Assembly (NCBI GenBank): GCA_009840525.1
Contig: VXNP01000141.1
Coordinates: 1 to 64,000, forward strand
Length of the DNA stretch: 64,000 bases
Direction: 5' to 3'
Source of the DNA: Gammaproteobacteria bacterium
Lineage (GTDB): Bacteria; Gemmatimonadota; Gemmatimonadetes; Longimicrobiales; Gaopeijiaceae
Shown here: positions 33,688 through 42,552 of the stretch, piece by piece
Position numbering within the stretch: position 1 is the first letter of the stretch
Layout: the number at the start of each line of letters is the position of its first letter
Made by a program: the position numbers and the translations under genes
Notes under the pieces: model-generated
The model's database searches: none
Told to the model about the DNA's origin: nothing
What the model saw: the letters and a program-made list of their open reading frames with translations, nothing else

Positions 33688-34746
33688 ATGAAGAATCTGA
33701 ACCTGTCCTGGCGCGCGATCGCCCTTCCGGTCCTGATCCTGGCCGCGACATCGGCGCTGGGCGGCGTGGTGCTCGCCGGGGTATCCAGCACCACCGACGA
33801 AGTCGCGAGCGCCGCCACCAGCTTCGTCGCCACCCTGGACGCCGAGGGCCGCGACCGGGCCATGTATCCGCTCGGGGACGCGGAGCAGTTCAACTGGCAC
33901 TTCGTCCCGAGAGAGCGCAACGGCCTCCCGCTGAAGGCGATGACGCTTGTGCAGCGCACGGCCGCCCATCAGCTGCTCAAGTCGGCGCTGAGCACCCAGG
34001 GGTATCTCAAGGCCAACAGCATCATCGAACTTGAACGCGTGCTCGGCGTCATCGAGGAACGCGAGGAATTTCGCGATCCCGAGGACTACTACTTCACCAT
34101 CTACGGGTCCCCCTCGGCCGACGAGCCCTGGGCCTGGCGCTTCGAGGGGCATCATCTCTCGATGAGCTTCTCCTCCCTGGGAGATGAAATGCTGGTCGTG
34201 GGCCCCGCCTTCATGGGCAGCAACCCGCACACGGTATCCTCCGGCCCCAAGGCCGGGCTTCGCGTGCTCGGCAATGAGGAGGACCTTGCGCGCGGGCTCG
34301 TGATGATGCTCTCCTCGAGCCAGCGCGGGTCGGCCGTCATCGCCAGCGAAGCCTACGACGACATCATCACGGGGGCCGAGCGCACCGTGGATCTCGCGTA
34401 CGAAGGGATCCGGGCCTCCGCGCTCAACGACGCCCAGCGCGCGCAACTTGACCGGATCATCGGCGAGTACGTGCACAACATGGACCACGAATCCGCGCAC
34501 CGTTGGATGCAACGCATCGCGGCCGGCTCCGACGACGAGCTCTACTTTGCCTGGGCGGGCGCCACCGAGGCGGGCGAGGGCCACTACTACCGCGTTCATT
34601 CGCCGGAATTCCTCATCGAGTACGACAACACCCAGGGCAACGCCAACCATGTGCACTCGGTGTGGCGCGATCTCAGAGACGACTTCGGCGGGGACGTGCT
34701 GCGGGAGCACTACGAGCAGGCGCCGCACGATCATCCGCACCGTTAA
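33688..34746 (+). CDS. Exported DUF3500-family protein
   Basis: 352 residues with a signal peptide (ALPVLILAATSALGGVVLAG). The conserved features of DUF3500 are visible: FNWHFVPRERNGLPLKAMT near residue 68, LIxLRVLG-type segment VLGVIEEREEFRDPEDYYFTIYG (in pieces), WAWRFEGHHLSMSF and the C-terminal NTQGNANHVHSVWRDLRDDFGGD. The clustered His and Trp residues suggest ligand or metal binding, but the biochemical role of the family is unknown. ATG 33688 has GAGAGAGGAG upstream. Its 3' end faces the amidohydrolase gene across a strong inverted repeat. Confidence 0.85.
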   Translation: MKNLNLSWRAIALPVLILAATSALGGVVLAGVSSTTDEVASAATSFVATLDAEGRDRAMYPLGDAEQFNWHFVPRERNGLPLKAMTLVQRTAAHQLLKSALSTQGYLKANSIIELERVLGVIEEREEFRDPEDYYFTIYGSPSADEPWAWRFEGHHLSMSFSSLGDEMLVVGPAFMGSNPHTVSSGPKAGLRVLGNEEDLARGLVMMLSSSQRGSAVIASEAYDDIITGAERTVDLAYEGIRASALNDAQRAQLDRIIGEYVHNMDHESAHRWMQRIAAGSDDELYFAWAGATEAGEGHYYRVHSPEFLIEYDNTQGNANHVHSVWRDLRDDFGGDVLREHYEQAPHDHPHR

Positions 34747-34837
34747 CCGGAACCGGACCTTGGCCGCGCACGGGGGAACTGCCGCGCGGCGGGCATAGCC
34801 GGGCGCCGTCAACGCAGACTCGGCACAGCCAACAACA

Positions 34838-34880
34838 GACCCACTACCGGTAGGGGGTAGCCTACTACCGGTAGTGGGTC
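34838..34880. repeat. Perfect 16-base inverted repeat between convergent genes
   Basis: GACCCACTACCGGTAG (34838-34853) and CTACCGGTAGTGGGTC (34865-34880) are exact reverse complements around an 11-base loop. Each arm also contains the self-palindrome CTACCGGTAG. It could end transcription of both converging genes or be a dispersed palindromic element; there is no U-run. Confidence 0.85.
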
Positions 34881-34908
34881 CGTGTCTGTTCGCCCGTTCG
34901 ACCTCCCC

Positions 34909-36393
34909 TCACTCCCCTCCCGGCGGCGGCACGTCGACGGCGGCGAAGTCCGGCAGGTCCTCCGGCCCGCGGGGGCCGATCTTCCCCTTCGAGGATGCAA
35001 GCAGCTCGACCGGGTCGTAGGCCACCCCGTCCTTGAACACCATGCGCACCTGGCGGGTGTTGCGGATGTCGTCCAGCGGATTCGCTCCGAGGATGACCAG
35101 GTCGGCGATCTTGCCGGCTTCGATGGTGCCCAGGTCACCGTCCACCCGAAGGGCCTCGGCCGCGTTCCTGGTGGCGAACCGGAGCACGGCGGCCTCGGGG
35201 ATCCCCGACTTCACGAACAGCGCCAGCTCCCGGTGCACCGAGAAGGGCGAGAAGAACTCGCCCGTGGACGGGTGGTCGGTTCCCATCGTGATCAGGTGCC
35301 CGCCCCCCATGTCGTAGAAGCGCTTGACGAGCTGTTGCTTGACATTGTAGATGCGCTCGAACTGCTCGCTCACCTGCCGGGGCTCCGCGGCGAGGCGCTC
35401 CTCGACGAGTTCGCGGGCGTATGGGGTCAGGTAGCTCATCTCGTCCGCGAAGGGCTCGAAGATGTCGGGATCGCGCCCTCCCGAGTAGCCGTACGCGCTC
35501 ATGGTGGCGTTGTAGTTGACGCCCTCGTCCAGGTAGAGCTGGACGATGTGCTCGAACTCGGGCATGTCCGGGGTCATCTCCTCGAAGGAGGCGTAGGCGG
35601 AACGCACCGCCGGCATCGCATCCCCGCCCATGAAGTGCTCGATGCGGTCGATGCCCATGTGGATGGCGTCGCGCGGGTTGACCGAGCCCCCGAAGCCCGA
35701 GCCCAGATGGCCGGTCACGCTGAGGCCGTGGTAGTGGGCCCGCTCGATCAGAGCCTCCAACTGCGGGGCCCGGATGGTCTTGGCCTTGAAGCCCGCCACA
35801 CCCTCCTCGACCAGCGCGTCCACCTGGCGGTGGACCTCCTCGGCCGTGAAAAAGGGATCCCACCCCACCCGCGACGAGCCGAAGTAGGGCCCGGACCGGA
35901 GCAGCCGCGCGCCCACCTGCTCGCCCGACTGCAGGCGCTCCTGGAGGGCGCGCATCTTGTCCGGGCTGGCTTCCCCGTTCGGGAAGGTGCTGGTCACCCC
36001 GTTGGCCAGGAAGAGCGCGGGATAGACGGTCGTCTCGTCGACGCGGCCTTCCCCCAGCAGGTCGAGGTGGAAGTGGGCGTGCAGGTCGAGCATGCCGGGG
36101 AGGATCACCTCCCCGTCCCCGACCTCCACCACCGTGGCTCCGGCCGCGACCGCCTCTGACGCCGCCACGGCGTCTACCGCCTGGAAGCGCCCGTCCGCCA
36201 TCACGATTCCCGGGTTGGGCACGACGGCGTCCCCGGTCCCGTCGAACAGGCCGCCGCCCCAGACGACCGTCACGTCCGATGCGGCGGGCGCCCCTTCCTC
36301 CGCCGGCGAACATGCCGTGGCGACGAGCGCGAGGAAGGCGCAACCCAGCACCGCGCGTCCCGCGGCGATTCCGTATGCCCTGAACCCGATCAT
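34909..36393 (-). CDS. Amidohydrolase-family lipoprotein (dipeptidase/imidazolonepropionase-like)
   Basis: 494 residues with lipobox LVATAC (Cys28). The metal-dependent amidohydrolase core is visible: ILPGMLDLHAHFHLDLL (HxH after strand 1), GFKAKTIRAP with the usual carbamylated-lysine position, SVTGHLGSG and IEHFMGGDAMP (His ligands), and TMGTDHPSTG (Asp). The end has the typical beta-domain ADLVILGANPLDDIRNTRQVRMVFKDG. Substrate is probably a small amide or peptide. ATG 36393 has AGGAG nine bases upstream. It lies 52 bases after the susD-like gene, so it may act on what that transporter brings in. Confidence 0.88.
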   Translation of the reverse strand: MIGFRAYGIAAGRAVLGCAFLALVATACSPAEEGAPAASDVTVVWGGGLFDGTGDAVVPNPGIVMADGRFQAVDAVAASEAVAAGATVVEVGDGEVILPGMLDLHAHFHLDLLGEGRVDETTVYPALFLANGVTSTFPNGEASPDKMRALQERLQSGEQVGARLLRSGPYFGSSRVGWDPFFTAEEVHRQVDALVEEGVAGFKAKTIRAPQLEALIERAHYHGLSVTGHLGSGFGGSVNPRDAIHMGIDRIEHFMGGDAMPAVRSAYASFEEMTPDMPEFEHIVQLYLDEGVNYNATMSAYGYSGGRDPDIFEPFADEMSYLTPYARELVEERLAAEPRQVSEQFERIYNVKQQLVKRFYDMGGGHLITMGTDHPSTGEFFSPFSVHRELALFVKSGIPEAAVLRFATRNAAEALRVDGDLGTIEAGKIADLVILGANPLDDIRNTRQVRMVFKDGVAYDPVELLASSKGKIGPRGPEDLPDFAAVDVPPPGGE

Positions 36394-36445
36394 GATGATC
36401 AACTCCTGATAGCTGGGTGGTCGCTGATGTTCCGTCTCCCGGCTG

Positions 36446-37729
36446 CTAGCCCGAGAGGTTGACGTTGTTGTTCACCTCGATGTCGGGCAGCGGCATGCAG
36501 CTGTAGGGCTGGAAGCTGTTGCCCTTGTGATTCACTCCCTGCGGGAACTGGATGTTGTGGCGGATCATGTCGCTGTGCCAGTGGCCCTCCAGGAAGAAGG
36601 TGCGCTTCCTCTCGTCCAGGATGGTCTCCAGCATGTCGTCGATCTCGCTCATCCGGATGTGGGGAATGCCGTATACGTCCCGCACCCGGTTCAGGGCGTC
36701 GAGCGCGGTCTGCCCCATGCGTGCTTCGGCGATGATGAATTGCGCCTCGCGCCATGACGCGATGGGAATGGGATCGTCGCGCGCCGTGTACTTGAGCTGG
36801 TCCCACTGGTCGGTTTCGCCGTCCTGGCCCTTGCGCCCGGTGTTGACGACCGGCACGCGCGGATCGGGCATACCTGCAACCGTCAGGTCACGCCAGGCGA
36901 CGCCCACCGACAGGTAGTCGGTCTCGGTGCGGTTGTAGGTCGAGTTCTCGCGCCGGATCTGCGCAGTCGAGTATTCGGCGTTGCGCACGAACCCCTCGGG
37001 CACCTGCTCCGCGTCCGCTGCGGCTTCCGAGAGGTTGCCCAGATCCAGGTTCACGCGCGCCCGTCCCACCCGCGCCATGTTGACGATGGATGGATCCGAG
37101 GCCTGGCTGATCGCGGTGGTGAAGCGCTCCGCGGCAAGCGCCAGCACCTCGCGCGGCTGCATGAGCGGCCCGTTGTCGACCGCCATCTCGCAGTAGTTCT
37201 CGCCCAGGTGCACCAGGCTGTAGCCCGCGTACGCGTTCAGGGTGCCCAGCACGTTGGACTTGTCGGGAACATCCGCGTCGCTGAACTCGGTGATGCGGCG
37301 CACAGCGTCCTCGGCCAGGAAGCGGGCTCGCTGGAAGGGCGTGTAGTAACCGTAGTTGGTGGCCGCCCGGGAGGTCGAGCAGGCGCCCGAGGTGGCCCGG
37401 ATTTCGGTCTCCCCGCGCCAGCCCCAGACGTTGGAGCTCAGGAAGAAGTTGGAGGCGATGAACTCGCCCGTGAGAAACGCGTTGGTGGGAACCAGGGTGT
37501 TGAGGGCGCACTCGAACTCGCCCAGGGCGCTGATGACCATGGTGCCGGCCAGTGCCGGATCGTCGAGGGCGGCGTCCTCGACCTGCCCGGGGATTTCCAC
37601 CTCGAGGAGGGATTCACAGGCCACCGTTCCCGCGAGCAGAATGCCGCTCAGGACCGCGATCGCCCGAGAGCCCCTTCCCTGCCGGTGAGTTCGGCGCCGG
37701 CGTCCGATGTATTCGCTGTACCGTCTCAT
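36446..37729 (-). CDS. RagB/SusD-family nutrient-binding outer-membrane lipoprotein
   Basis: 427-codon-range protein (about 427 residues) with a long basic leader and a lipobox ILLAGTVAC (Cys38). The helical TPR-like SusD fold is suggested by LVPTNAFLTGEFIASNFF, YYTPFQRARFLAEDAVRRI, NAYAGYSLVHLGENYC, RFTTAISQASD and, near the end, IIDERKRTFFLEGHWHSDMIR-type sequence (ILDERKRTFFLEGHW), the most conserved SusD region. It would sit as a lid on the SusC-like channel encoded upstream. ATG 37729 has GAGGTG six bases upstream. The gene is 67 bases after susC and 52 bases before the amidohydrolase. Confidence 0.9.
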   Translation of the reverse strand: MRRYSEYIGRRRRTHRQGRGSRAIAVLSGILLAGTVACESLLEVEIPGQVEDAALDDPALAGTMVISALGEFECALNTLVPTNAFLTGEFIASNFFLSSNVWGWRGETEIRATSGACSTSRAATNYGYYTPFQRARFLAEDAVRRITEFSDADVPDKSNVLGTLNAYAGYSLVHLGENYCEMAVDNGPLMQPREVLALAAERFTTAISQASDPSIVNMARVGRARVNLDLGNLSEAAADAEQVPEGFVRNAEYSTAQIRRENSTYNRTETDYLSVGVAWRDLTVAGMPDPRVPVVNTGRKGQDGETDQWDQLKYTARDDPIPIASWREAQFIIAEARMGQTALDALNRVRDVYGIPHIRMSEIDDMLETILDERKRTFFLEGHWHSDMIRHNIQFPQGVNHKGNSFQPYSCMPLPDIEVNNNVNLSG

Positions 37730-37796
37730 TGTCGTCACCTCGTGCCCCTGCGGATTGGATTCGTTGCTTCGAAGGTCGATCATCGTTCCACCTCCC

Positions 37797-40700
37797 TCAG
37801 AAGCTCAGGCGCACGTTCGCCGTGAAGCTGGCGAACGGCGGCATGACGGTCTGCTGATCCGCGCGGATGTTGCCGGTGCTGCGCAGCTCCGCATCCCAGG
37901 ACCATCTCCCTCCGAATCCACCCGGAGGCATCACCCGGCCGTCGCGCCAGGTGCCCCATCCGTGGGCCTTGGTCCAGAGCATGGCCATGTTGCGCGCGGA
38001 CACGCTGATGACGCCCCGGGAAGCCCCGATGTGGGTGAGCAGGTCCCCGGGAATACTGTGGCTCGCCCCGACCTCGCGAAGGCGCAGGAACCCGCCCTCG
38101 TGAAAGCCCATGGTGTTGTTCTCGTACTGGCGCCGGGCCTGCACCTCGGGAATGCAGCGGCAGATGACGGCCTCGGTCACGCCGATGTTGTGCGCCGCCC
38201 GCAGCTCGGAATTGAAGTTCCAGTGGCCCCCGTTGCCCTCGATGCGCGCGTAGAGGCGCAGGTTGTTGATGCTGAAGCTGTTGGTGATGCCGACCTGCCA
38301 TGTGGGCGTGGACGGCGCCCAGTGGACGTCGGGCGCGCCGGCGCAGTCCACGCCGGAGCCGCCCGAGTCGATGCCGCCGACACCGGTTCCGCCGTCGCAC
38401 ATCGCCGAGGTCACGAAGCCGCCGGCGTCGATCTGCGCCGACAGCACCCGCTTGGCGAAGAAGGCGCCGATGGAGTAGCCCTCGTAGTGGGACTGCTGGC
38501 CGCCCGCGGGCACGAACGACAGCCCGCCCAGATCCTGGATCTCGTTGTTCATGGTGGCGAACTGGCCGCTGATGTCCCAGCTGAAGACCGGTCCTTCCAC
38601 GGCTCGGAAGTCGACGCCGACCTCGTTCCCCCAGGCCTTCACCTCGGCCAGATTCACAATCTGACTACCGGAGAAGCCCGTGGAGGTCGGGACCGGGCGC
38701 CGGACGATGGCGTCCTTGATGGTGCGGTCGTAGCGGCTGAAGATGAGTTCCAGCCGTCCGCCCAGCAGGCTCAGGTCGAACCCGTACTCCAGCTCCTCGC
38801 CGCGCTCCGGCTTGAGCTGCGGGTTGCCGAAGGAGCCGGGGAGCAGGCCGGGCTGGTCGCCGAAACCCACGCCCGGGACGTAGAGGCGCGCCGCGTCGAA
38901 GGTGCCGGGCTGCTGTCCGGCGGCGCCCCAGGCCGAGCGCAGCCGCAGCTGTTCGATCCAGCCCACGTCGAAGAAGTCCTCTTCGGTGACGACCCAGGTG
39001 GCGCTGAACTTGGGGTAGACGGCCGCGTCGAAGTCGGCCCCGAAGGCGCTGTTGTCGTCTCCCCGCACCGCGGCGGTAAGGAAGACGCGGTTGTTCCAGT
39101 CCAGCTGCTGCTGGACGTAGGCGCCCAGGGTGATGTTCTCGGTGAAGTTCTCGCCGCTGTCGCGATCGGCGCCGCCGCTCACGGTCGTAATGGGCACGGC
39201 CGGGAACTCGGAGCCTTCGGCTTCGATGATGGAAGTCTGGCGCTGGTAGTACTGGACGCCCACCGAACTCGTGAGCCGGAGGCCGGGACGCACATCCAGG
39301 AAGGCCGATCCGCTGTAGTCGAGTGTGGTGAAGCGATTGGCGATGCGCGCAACATCCTTCAAGCCGAGACCGCGCCGTCCCCAGAAGTGCGAGCGGCCCT
39401 CGGGCTGGCGCGGGATGAGCACCCAGTCGACCGCCTCGCCCCGGTCCAGCCCGAAGGAGAGGCGATGCGTGGTCCATTCCGCCGGGTTGTACCCGAGCTC
39501 GAGACTCGTCGTGATGCGGTCGTTGTCGGCCCTGGTGGTGTGCTTGGACCACTCCTCGGGGGGCGCCACCATGAAGCCGCGCTGCGGCGTCTCGATCGTG
39601 CTGGGAAATCCCCAGATGATGCCGCTGAAGGGTTCCGCGCCGAACCCGCCGCGGTTCTGGGCGAGCCGCACCCGGTTCTGCATGTATCCGGTGCTGGTCC
39701 GGAGCGAGACATCCTCGGAGAGCACCAGATCCAGGTTGACCCGCGCGTTGAGGCGGGTGGCGAAGTCGTAGCCTACGATGCCCTCGTCGTCGTCCCAGGA
39801 GAGCGACGTGTAGTAGCGCACGTCCTCGGTGCCTCCCCTCAGCCCCAGGTTGTAGCCCTGCTGGAGGCCGGTGCGGAAGATGGGCGGGCGTCCCGCGTCG
39901 ATCTCCTGCTGGACGAGGTTGAAACCCTCGAGCTGCCCGGTGTTGGCGTTTCTGCGCCACTGCAGGCCGTTGGCGCACGCGAGCGCGTCCAGCGATGCAG
40001 GGTTGTTGTAGCAGGAGTTCGGATCCCCGCCCGCGCGGCCCGCCGAGTTCTGGAGCCAATTGGCCCCGCTGCGCACGCTGATGTCGAAGCGGGGCTCGCC
40101 CACCGCTCCGCGCTTGGTGATGATCTGGATCACGCCGTTGGAGGCCTCGGTGCCGTAGAGGGTGGCTGCCGAGGGCCCCTTGATGACCTCGATGCTCTCG
40201 ATGTCCTCGGGGCTCAGGTCGTTAAGGCGGCTGACCCGGGCTCCGCCGCGCACGCCCGGTCCGCCGCGGGGGTTGGAGTCCATGCGGATGCCGTCGATGT
40301 AGACGATCGGATCGTTGCCGAGCGACATGCTGGTGGTGCCGCGGATGCGGATCGGCGAGCCGGTGCCGACCTGGCCGGCCGACGGCAGCATGATCATGCC
40401 GGGGGTGCGCTGGGCCAGGAGCGTCTGGACGTTGGTGACCGGCGCGACCTCCAGCACGGCCGCCGCGTCCACCGTCTCTACCACGTTGCCGATGGCGCGC
40501 CGCTGGGTTCCTCCGGCGGTGCCGGTGACCACGATCTCGTCGAGCGCGAGCGCCTCCTCCCGGAGCGACACGTTGATCTCGGTGGCCAGGTCCACGGTGA
40601 CGGTCGCGGTCACGGTCTGCGTGCCGAAGCCCAAACTTTCGAAGGCGACCTCGTGGCTTCCGGCGGGGACGCTCAGGATGTAGCGTCCGTTCTGGTTGGT

Positions 40701-40889
40701 GGCGGTGCCCAGGTCAAGTCCCTGGATGTAGACCTGGACTCCGGCGAGGGGTTGGAGGGTTTCGGCGTTGACCACCTGGCCGACGAGATTGCCCGTTTGG
40801 GCAGCGGCGGGCGTGCCGGAGGCAAGGACCACAGCCAAGGCTCCGGCGAGGCAGGCAAGCGCCCGTGCGAACGGACGAAACTTACCCAT
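37797..40889 (-). CDS. SusC/RagA-type TonB-dependent outer-membrane receptor
   Basis: 1030 residues with a signal peptide (ALAVVLASGTPAAAQ). Then a carboxypeptidase-regulatory-like domain (LVGQVVNAETLQPLAGVQVYI, NQNGRYILSVPAG), the DEIVVTGTA segment typical of SusC start of plug, and the plug with TPGMIMLPSAGQVGTG, IRIRGTTSMSLGNDPIVYIDG and SPEDIESIEVIKGPSAATLYG-type sequence. The rest is a large 22-strand barrel ending FTANVRLSF with terminal Phe. With SusD it imports an oligomeric nutrient, here of unknown type, using TonB energy. ATG 40889 has GAGGAG six bases upstream. First gene of the susC-susD-amidohydrolase operon. Confidence 0.94.
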   Translation of the reverse strand: MGKFRPFARALACLAGALAVVLASGTPAAAQTGNLVGQVVNAETLQPLAGVQVYIQGLDLGTATNQNGRYILSVPAGSHEVAFESLGFGTQTVTATVTVDLATEINVSLREEALALDEIVVTGTAGGTQRRAIGNVVETVDAAAVLEVAPVTNVQTLLAQRTPGMIMLPSAGQVGTGSPIRIRGTTSMSLGNDPIVYIDGIRMDSNPRGGPGVRGGARVSRLNDLSPEDIESIEVIKGPSAATLYGTEASNGVIQIITKRGAVGEPRFDISVRSGANWLQNSAGRAGGDPNSCYNNPASLDALACANGLQWRRNANTGQLEGFNLVQQEIDAGRPPIFRTGLQQGYNLGLRGGTEDVRYYTSLSWDDDEGIVGYDFATRLNARVNLDLVLSEDVSLRTSTGYMQNRVRLAQNRGGFGAEPFSGIIWGFPSTIETPQRGFMVAPPEEWSKHTTRADNDRITTSLELGYNPAEWTTHRLSFGLDRGEAVDWVLIPRQPEGRSHFWGRRGLGLKDVARIANRFTTLDYSGSAFLDVRPGLRLTSSVGVQYYQRQTSIIEAEGSEFPAVPITTVSGGADRDSGENFTENITLGAYVQQQLDWNNRVFLTAAVRGDDNSAFGADFDAAVYPKFSATWVVTEEDFFDVGWIEQLRLRSAWGAAGQQPGTFDAARLYVPGVGFGDQPGLLPGSFGNPQLKPERGEELEYGFDLSLLGGRLELIFSRYDRTIKDAIVRRPVPTSTGFSGSQIVNLAEVKAWGNEVGVDFRAVEGPVFSWDISGQFATMNNEIQDLGGLSFVPAGGQQSHYEGYSIGAFFAKRVLSAQIDAGGFVTSAMCDGGTGVGGIDSGGSGVDCAGAPDVHWAPSTPTWQVGITNSFSINNLRLYARIEGNGGHWNFNSELRAAHNIGVTEAVICRCIPEVQARRQYENNTMGFHEGGFLRLREVGASHSIPGDLLTHIGASRGVISVSARNMAMLWTKAHGWGTWRDGRVMPPGGFGGRWSWDAELRSTGNIRADQQTVMPPFASFTANVRLSF

Positions 40890-41176
40890 GCGTACTCCTC
40901 TGGAGGCGCGTACTGCCGAGTGATCCGCCAGGAGGTGGACCCGTCGGAGAAACGGGTCGCGTGGGCCAGCTGCCTGGCGGGGGTCCAAACTGTCCGAAGA
41001 ACGCCTCCACGGTGATTCTACGGCTCGGGTCAAGCGGCGGCCAGTCGGCGGGTGGTCGGCGCGGGGCACCGGGGGGGGCCGCTCTACGGATTGGACACGC
41101 CCTCCCGGCGGCGTCAGGTTCAGACAGGCGGGGTGAAGCAGGCCCCGCCCGTCCATGCCGATCCGGGAGGTGGCCG

Positions 41177-41884
41177 GTGGCGTCAGCAGTTGGAAGCGAT
41201 CGCGGCCGCCGGTGGTGGGTGGTGGTGCTGGTGGCGGCGGTCGCGGTCGGCTGCGCGCCCGGGGACGGCGGCTCGGCTCTCACCACTCGCGAGATCCTGC
41301 TCGATCCCACCCTCCCGGCGTGGAGCGAAACCGCTCCCGACACCTTCGTGGCCCGCTTCGAGACCAGCGCGGGCAGCTTCGCCATCGAGGTGGCGCGGGC
41401 CTGGGCGCCCGTCGGGGCCGACCGGTTCTACAACCTGGTGCGCCACGGTTACTACGACGACGCGCGCTTCCACCGCACCGTGCCGGACTTCATCGTCCAA
41501 TGGGGGCTCGCGGGCGACCCCGAGGTCACGGCCGCGTGGATCGGCCAGACCATCCCGGACGACGAGGCGGTGGTGGCCGGCAACGTGCGCGGCACTGTCG
41601 CGTTCGCCTTCACGGAGCCGCACACGCGCACGACACAGGTGTACATCAATCTCGTGGACAACAGCCGCCTGGACGCGCAGGGCTTCCCGCCCTTCGGCCG
41701 GGTGGTGGAGGGGATGGAGGTTGTGGACCGCATCTACCCGGGGTACGGCGAGAACTCCGGGGGCGGGCTGCGGCGCGGCGACCAGAGCGCGATCGTGGCG
41801 GGTGGCAACGACTATCTCGACCGCGAGTTCCCGATGCTCACCCGCCTCCTGAGGGCCACGGTGGAGCACGGCTCGAAGGAGTGA
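41177..41884 (+). CDS. Cyclophilin-type peptidyl-prolyl isomerase, lipoprotein
   Basis: 235 residues. Lipoprotein signal with AVAVGC (Cys26). The cyclophilin core is clear: FETSAGSFAIEVARAWAPVGADRFYNLVRHGYYDDARFHRTVPDF in pieces, followed by VAFAFTEPHTRTTQVYINLVDNSRLDAQGFPPFGRVVEGMEVVD. The catalytic Arg (ARFHRT) and Phe are present. It would assist folding of exported proteins in the envelope. GTG 41177 has GGGAGG six bases upstream; no ATG start is available near the lipobox. Co-transcribed with the next small lipoprotein gene, which starts two bases after its stop. Confidence 0.9.
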   Translation: MASAVGSDRGRRWWVVVLVAAVAVGCAPGDGGSALTTREILLDPTLPAWSETAPDTFVARFETSAGSFAIEVARAWAPVGADRFYNLVRHGYYDDARFHRTVPDFIVQWGLAGDPEVTAAWIGQTIPDDEAVVAGNVRGTVAFAFTEPHTRTTQVYINLVDNSRLDAQGFPPFGRVVEGMEVVDRIYPGYGENSGGGLRRGDQSAIVAGGNDYLDREFPMLTRLLRATVEHGSKE

Positions 41885-41886
41885 CC

Positions 41887-42321
41887 ATGGAATCCATACG
41901 GGTGAAGAACCGCCCGACCGGCGCATGGCGGTGGCTGCAACTGGTGCTGCCGCTTGCGGTGGCAGTCGTCTCAGCCTGCGTCGTGGGTGCCCCCGGACCC
42001 GCGCGCAGCACGTCCCAGGGAGACATCACGCGCCCCGAACTGGAACAGATTCTGAGCGAGAGCGCGTACCAGGCGGTCGAGCAGCTGCGGCCATCGTGGC
42101 TCTTCTACCGGCGCACCCCCACCATTTCGAACCCCAATCCGGAGCCGGCCGTGTACGTCGACCAGGCAAAGCTGCTCGCGCTGGACGATCTGCGGAGCAT
42201 TCCCGTGCAGGACGTGGAGCAGATCCGCTTCCTATCTTCCCGGGACGCGACCACGATCTACGGGACCGGCCACATGTGGGGCGCGATCGTGGTGACCACC
42301 CGACGGCCCGGCCAGGACTGA
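41887..42321 (+). CDS. Small lipoprotein resembling a TonB-receptor plug domain
   Basis: 144 residues. Lipobox VVSAC (Cys31) is followed by a short linker and then a domain that looks like the plug domain of TonB-dependent receptors: VYVDQAKLLALDDLRSIP, VEQIRFLSSRDATTIYGTGH and WGAIVVTTRRPGQ at the end. The same pattern, LYGTEASNGVIQIITKRG, occurs in the SusC-like protein at 37797-40889. There is no barrel, so it must be a stand-alone domain. Such small proteins recur in Gemmatimonadota; their role is unknown. Two bases after the cyclophilin gene. Confidence 0.75.
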   Translation: MESIRVKNRPTGAWRWLQLVLPLAVAVVSACVVGAPGPARSTSQGDITRPELEQILSESAYQAVEQLRPSWLFYRRTPTISNPNPEPAVYVDQAKLLALDDLRSIPVQDVEQIRFLSSRDATTIYGTGHMWGAIVVTTRRPGQD

Positions 42322-42425
42322 CGAGCGCCGGCTGCCGGGGACCTGGCGGCCGCCCCGCATCGGCGCGCATCGAAAAGCCTGACGCGGGACCGATGACGGT
42401 CGATCGAATTCGGTGTGCCGGACAC

Positions 42426-42454
42426 TTGACCTGATCCCCCTGCCTGTGGATCTT
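42426..42454 (+). promoter_or_regulatory. Candidate promoter of the HhH-PepSY operon
   Basis: TTGACC (42426-42431), 17-base spacer, GATCTT (42449-42454). The -10 box is only a partial match. A predicted start near 42461 would be covered by the Fur-type box at 42464-42484. Confidence 0.4.
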
Positions 42455-42463
42455 CAGGGCGAG

Positions 42464-42484
42464 TTGAGAATGAGTCTCATTTTA
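42464..42484 (+). promoter_or_regulatory. Fur-box-like operator
   Basis: TTGAGAATGAGTCTCATTTTA contains TGAGAAT-G-AGTCTCA, a 7-1-7 palindrome with six of seven paired positions, close to the Fur consensus (GATAATGATAATCATTATC and the TGAGAAT..TCTCA forms known in Gammaproteobacteria). It lies about 70 bases before the HhH lipoprotein start. Confidence 0.7.
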
Positions 42485-42552
42485 TTCGGATCGCGCTCGG
42501 CGCACCTTTGGCGCTACACGCAACGAGACTCGCCACAGGAAACGGAGAAAGA

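Noticed and set aside
37707-41015. Long plus-strand open frame opposite the SusC-like gene
   Set aside because: It is antisense to a clearly recognisable receptor, has His/Arg/Gly/Val-rich composition without domains, and is caused by GC-rich codon structure.
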